Assembly (NCBI RefSeq): GCF_030378205.1
Contig: NZ_CP127385.1
Span: 3,636,001 to 3,700,000 of the forward strand
DNA from: Bradyrhizobium sp. NP1
Lineage (GTDB): Bacteria; Pseudomonadota; Alphaproteobacteria; Rhizobiales; Xanthobacteraceae
Direction of reading: 5' to 3'
DNA length: 64,000 bases
This document shows positions 60,985-64,000 of the stretch, piece after piece. The translations under genes were made by a program, and so were the position numbers. Position 1 is the first letter of the stretch. Every line of letters starts with the position of its first letter. Under the pieces are notes generated by a model. That model saw only the letters and a list, made by a program, of their open reading frames with translations. It did no database searches and was not told where the DNA came from.

Positions 60985-61296
60985 ATGCTCAAGGTGGACA
61001 TTGTCGCTGAAGATCGGCGGGCGGTCGCGGCCGGCGCCGCGGGCGAGTTTGCGCGCTGCGGCTGGGTTGTCGAAGTCGTCCTGGTCGATTTCGGTGAGCC
61101 CGGCGAGCGGACATTTTTCGCGGTGGGCCTGGAACATGCCCGGGAGTCGGAGCAGGCCGTGCTCCGCTATCCCGGTCTTGCCCCCGCGGACCTGCGTCGC
61201 GCAAGACGCCTGTTGTCTCCGCGAGAGCTGACGGCCCTGAAACTGAGGACGGGCGCAATCCGCCCCTACGGATGGAACATGGGGAATGTTCCTTAA
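60985..61296 (+). CDS. Small soluble protein in the copper locus, unknown
   Basis: One hundred and three residues from ATG 60985 (MLKVDIVAEDRRAVAAG), preceded by GAGGGA; ATG 60976 is alternative. No signal peptide or Cys/His motif is visible, so it is probably cytoplasmic, unlike its neighbours. Motif-like parts are EFARCGWVVEVVLVDFGEPG and YPGLAPADLRRARRLLSPRE. I do not recognise the family. Confidence 0.6.
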   Translation: MLKVDIVAEDRRAVAAGAAGEFARCGWVVEVVLVDFGEPGERTFFAVGLEHARESEQAVLRYPGLAPADLRRARRLLSPRELTALKLRTGAIRPYGWNMGNVP

Positions 61297-61404
61297 CCTT
61301 CGGACCTGACCATCAGTCAAAAATGCGTCAGTGGCGACGCAGAGGGAATATCCGGCAAGGTCGCTCGTCAATTGGCAGTGTGGCCGGAAATGTAGAGGTT
61401 TGAA

Positions 61405-61926
61405 ATGCCGAAGCATCCGTACCTGATCCTTTGCGCGGTATTGGTCGCAGCGCCGGCCAGCGCCCATGTCGAACTGGAGCGCGGCCAGGCCCCGATCGGC
61501 TCGCCCTACAGGGCGGTGTTCGTCGTGCCGCATGGCTGTGCCGGCTCGCCGACCGTCAAGCTCCGGGTGCAAATCCCCGAAGGCGTGATCGCACAGGAGC
61601 CGGCGCCGAAGCCGGGTTGGACCGTCGAGACGGTCAAGGGCAAATTCGCCGCCGAATATGACTACAAGGGCGGCAGGGTGTCCGACGGCATCAGGGAAAT
61701 CGCCTGGAGCGGCGGCAAACTGCCGGACAAGACCCGCGAGGAGTTCACGGTCGAGACTTACCTTGCCGACAGCCTCAAGCCGAACACCACGCTCTATTTC
61801 CCCGTGGTGCAGGAGTGCGAGCAGGGGGTGAGCCGCTGGATCGAGATTCCGGCTCAGGGCGCGGCGCATTCGCACGAGGGCAAATGGCCGGCGCCCGGCG
61901 TGAAGCTCGCGCCCCCGCTGCAATAG
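61405..61926 (+). CDS. YcnI family (DUF1775) periplasmic copper-binding protein
   Basis: One hundred and seventy-three residues. The signal peptide ends at Ala20, leaving His21 as the mature N-terminus (SAHVELERGQAPIGSPYRAV). YcnI proteins bind copper through such an N-terminal His brace. VVPHGCAGSPTVKLRVQIPEGV and WSGGKLPDKTREEFTV are family motifs. It is followed with no gap by the CopC-CopD fusion, matching the ycnI-ycnJ pair of Bacillus. It may be the periplasmic PcuD of the pcu operon; not verified. Confidence 0.9.
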   Translation: MPKHPYLILCAVLVAAPASAHVELERGQAPIGSPYRAVFVVPHGCAGSPTVKLRVQIPEGVIAQEPAPKPGWTVETVKGKFAAEYDYKGGRVSDGIREIAWSGGKLPDKTREEFTVETYLADSLKPNTTLYFPVVQECEQGVSRWIEIPAQGAAHSHEGKWPAPGVKLAPPLQ

Positions 61927-63495
61927 ATGCGCTGGCTCGCTGGCCTTGCATTGCTGCTGCTGGCCGTCTGTCAGGCCGGCTCCGCGTCGGCGCATGCCTC
62001 GCTGGTCTCGGTCGAGCCGCGCGACGGCAGCGTGCTGCGAGAGCCGCCGAAGCGGATCGAGCTGCGTTTCAATGAAAGCGTGACGGCGGGCGCCATCAAC
62101 CTGATCGACGCCACCGGCCGCCTGCGCGAAGATGCCGGCGTTGCGGCGAAGGACGAAGCGGTTGTCGTGACCGTGCCGGCCGACCTGCCGAACGGCACGC
62201 AGATCGTCAGCTACCGCGTGATATCGGCCGACGGCCATCCGGTGGCGGGCGCCGTGACCTTTTCGGTGGGCGCGCCGACCGCGACCAGGCCGCCGCCCGA
62301 TCTCGAAGCGGGCGTCGACGGCCTGATCTGGCTGACCAGGGTGGGTCTCTATCTCGGGCTGTTCGCAGGGATCGGCGGCGTGTTCTTTCTGCGCTGGATC
62401 GCCGGATCGCGCGCTGCCGCGACGCCGATTGCCATTGCGCTTGCGATCGGCATCGTCTGCGCCGTCGCATCGATTCCATTGCAGGGGTTGGATGTGCTCG
62501 GCCTGCCGCTGTCCGGCGTCATCGGCACGGCGCCCTGGAAGATCGCGCTCGGCACCAGCCTCGGCCCGTCGCTGTCGATTGCCATCGCGGCGATGCTGGC
62601 GAGCAGTGTCGCCTTGCGGAGCAGCTCTCGGCGAATTGGCCGCATTGTCTCGGCCCTTTCGCTCGCGGGCGTAGGTCTCGCGCTTGCCGCCAGCGGCCAT
62701 GCCGCGACCGCGCCGCCGCAGGCGCTGACCCGGCCGGCGGTGTTCCTGCACGGCACGGCGGTGGCGTTCTGGCTCGGTGCCTTGATGCCGCTGCTGGCAA
62801 TCCTGTGGCGGGGGAAGACGGCGCCACTTCCGGTGCTTCACCGGTTCTCGAAAGTGGCTGTGCCGGCGGTAGTCATCCTGGCGCTGACGGGCATCGCGCT
62901 TGCCGTGGTGCAGCTCGAGCGGCCGCAGGCGCTGGTCGAGACGAGGTATGGCATTCTTCTCTCCATCAAGCTCGCGCTGGTGTTCACCCTGCTTGGTCTG
63001 GCCGCGCTCAACCGCTTCAGCCTCACGCCGGCGCTGGCGCGCGATCCACAGGCGACGCGGCCGCTGGCGCGTTCGATCCTGATCGAATGCGTGCTCGCGG
63101 CCGCTATCCTCGGCGTCGTCTCCGGCTGGCGTTTCACTCCGCCGCCGCGCACGCTCGTGCCGGACGCGCCGCTCGCGGTCCATATCCATACCGACAAGGC
63201 GATGTTCCAGGTGCTGGTGACGCCCGGCCGGGTCGGCGGCAATGATTTCGTGCTGCAATTGATGAACGGCGACGGCAGCCTGCTGAAGGCCAAGGAAGCA
63301 ACGCTGACGCTGAGCCAGCCGGATCGCGGAATCGAAGGCGTCGAGCGGCCGGCGGTGCTGGGGCCCGACCGCTTCTGGCACGTTCCGGATGTGCCGCTGC
63401 CGACCGCCGGCCGCTGGCACATGCGGATCGACGCGCTCGTCACGGACTTCGAAAAGATCACGCTGGAAGACGATTTCGACGTTTCGACACAATAA
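61927..63495 (+). CDS. pcuE: CopC-CopD fusion copper transporter (YcnJ-like, PcuE-like)
   Basis: Five hundred and twenty-two residues. The signal peptide ends before His23 (SAHASLVSVEPRDGSVL), the CopC N-terminal copper His. The CopC domain runs to about 115 with ISADGHPVAGAVTF. A CopD domain with about eight helices follows (about 125-400; SGHAATAP, FLHGTAVAFWLGALMPLL, HRFSKVAVPAV). A C-terminal periplasmic domain has HIHTDKAM (His419, His421, Met426). It probably imports copper across the inner membrane. It ends before a terminator. Confidence 0.9.
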   Translation: MRWLAGLALLLLAVCQAGSASAHASLVSVEPRDGSVLREPPKRIELRFNESVTAGAINLIDATGRLREDAGVAAKDEAVVVTVPADLPNGTQIVSYRVISADGHPVAGAVTFSVGAPTATRPPPDLEAGVDGLIWLTRVGLYLGLFAGIGGVFFLRWIAGSRAAATPIAIALAIGIVCAVASIPLQGLDVLGLPLSGVIGTAPWKIALGTSLGPSLSIAIAAMLASSVALRSSSRRIGRIVSALSLAGVGLALAASGHAATAPPQALTRPAVFLHGTAVAFWLGALMPLLAILWRGKTAPLPVLHRFSKVAVPAVVILALTGIALAVVQLERPQALVETRYGILLSIKLALVFTLLGLAALNRFSLTPALARDPQATRPLARSILIECVLAAAILGVVSGWRFTPPPRTLVPDAPLAVHIHTDKAMFQVLVTPGRVGGNDFVLQLMNGDGSLLKAKEATLTLSQPDRGIEGVERPAVLGPDRFWHVPDVPLPTAGRWHMRIDALVTDFEKITLEDDFDVSTQ

Positions 63496-63532
63496 AGGCT
63501 GGCGTCGCTTCGCCGAAAAATGATCAGCAAAT

Positions 63533-63553
63533 CCGCTGATTTAGCGGCTTTTT
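63533..63553 (+). terminator. Terminator of the copper locus
   Basis: Stem CCGCT/AGCGG (63533-63537, 63543-63547) with loop GATTT, followed by CTTTTT. Confidence 0.65.
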
Positions 63554-63630
63554 CTGATACCCCGCTTGTGTTTTTCCGGCCAATCCGCTTTCACTCTTGT
63601 TCTTCCCGCCGATTCCCAGAGCGTTGGCCC

Positions 63631-64000
63631 ATGCGACTGTCGCGATTTTTGCTTCCCATCCTGAAAGAGAATCCGAAAGAGGCCGAGATCGTGTCGCACC
63701 GGCTGATGCTGCGCGCGGGCATGATGCGGCAGGAGGCGGCCGGCATCTATGCCTGGCTGCCGCTCGGCTTCCGCGTCCTGAAGAAGATCGAGCAGATCGT
63801 GCGCGAGGAGCAGGACCGCGCCGGCGCGCTGGAACTGTTGATGCCGACGCTGCAGCTCGCCGATCTCTGGCGTGAGAGCGGACGCTACGATGCCTACGGC
63901 CCGGAAATGCTGCGCATCCTCGACCGCCACAAGCGCGAGCTGCTCTATGGTCCGACCAACGAGGAGATGATCACCGAGATCTTCCGCGCCTATGTGAAGT
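63631..64000 (+). CDS. proS: Prolyl-tRNA synthetase, N-terminal part (3' end outside window)
   Basis: The frame from ATG 63631 stays open to the window end, giving 123 residues. [40 protein letters not shown] and [20 protein letters not shown] are the start of the class II catalytic core; [13 protein letters not shown] is motif 2 beginning. The start matches alphaproteobacterial ProS. It charges tRNA-Pro with proline. Confidence 0.96.
   Translation, partial: MRLSRFLLPILKENPKEAEIVSHRLMLRAGMMRQEAAGIYAWLPLGFRVLKKIEQIVREEQDRAGALELLMPTLQLADLWRESGRYDAYGPEMLRILDRHKRELLYGPTNEEMITEIFRAYVK

Noticed and set aside
60691..63492. Open frame of 933 codons on the minus strand opposite the copper genes
   Set aside because: It covers four well-supported plus-strand genes, has no recognisable domain and an Arg/Gly/His-rich composition typical of a shadow frame.

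Overview
The window looks like a chromosome segment of an alphaproteobacterium of the Bradyrhizobium group (Nitrobacteraceae). The DNA is GC-rich. Gene orders are typical of the order: glnB-glnA, tRNA-Leu/tig/clpP/clpX/lon, and a nuoA-N operon followed by birA and rnj. A copper chaperone carries its copper ligands at exactly the residue numbers published for Bradyrhizobium japonicum PcuC. This assignment rests on gene content and remembered families; no database search was run.

Layout. 1-3.2 kb is the end of an exopolysaccharide cluster: the tail of an ExoP/Wzc-like chain-length protein, a CelD-like acetyltransferase and a NodB-fold protein that has lost most of its metal ligands. 3.2-8.6 kb holds heme A synthase, O-acetylhomoserine sulfhydrylase, a CoA-binding protein, a crotonase-fold protein and a thioesterase. 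8.7-16.2 kb holds rplM-rpsI, a diguanylate cyclase, small unknown proteins, an AI-2E-type permease, a class I amidotransferase, and glnB-glnA behind a good sigma-54 promoter. 16.5-21 kb holds Nnr, a GNAT protein, an enolase-superfamily enzyme and a Tat-exported multicopper-oxidase-like protein lacking most copper ligands. 21.2-28.2 kb is the protein quality-control block tig, clpP, clpX, lon. 28.2-33 kb is mixed: GFA protein, tRNA-Val, methyltransferase, peptidase T, HU and tRNA-Asp.

33.7-52.6 kb is the complete 14-subunit complex I operon followed by birA and ribonuclease J. It contains extra genes between nuoD and nuoG: an FkbM methyltransferase and three small membrane proteins. A frameshifted dctP-like pseudogene lies just upstream. 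After rnj come a compositionally odd orphan gene, methylmalonyl-CoA epimerase and a DUF1467 protein, which in many Rhizobiales lead directly into proS. Here proS begins only at 63,631.

The intervening block holds a frameshifted globin gene and then a tightly packed copper locus (55.3-63.5 kb): DUF2946 protein, TonB-dependent receptor, His-rich beta-propeller protein, TlpA-like thioredoxin, PcuC, a stand-alone copy of the YcnJ C-terminal domain, an unknown protein, YcnI and a CopC-CopD/YcnJ fusion. Together these could carry copper from the outer membrane through the periplasm to cytochrome oxidase assembly and across the inner membrane. The core resembles the published pcuABCDE operon; the propeller, thioredoxin, single-domain copy and unknown protein are the least explained parts and the best candidates for new biology.
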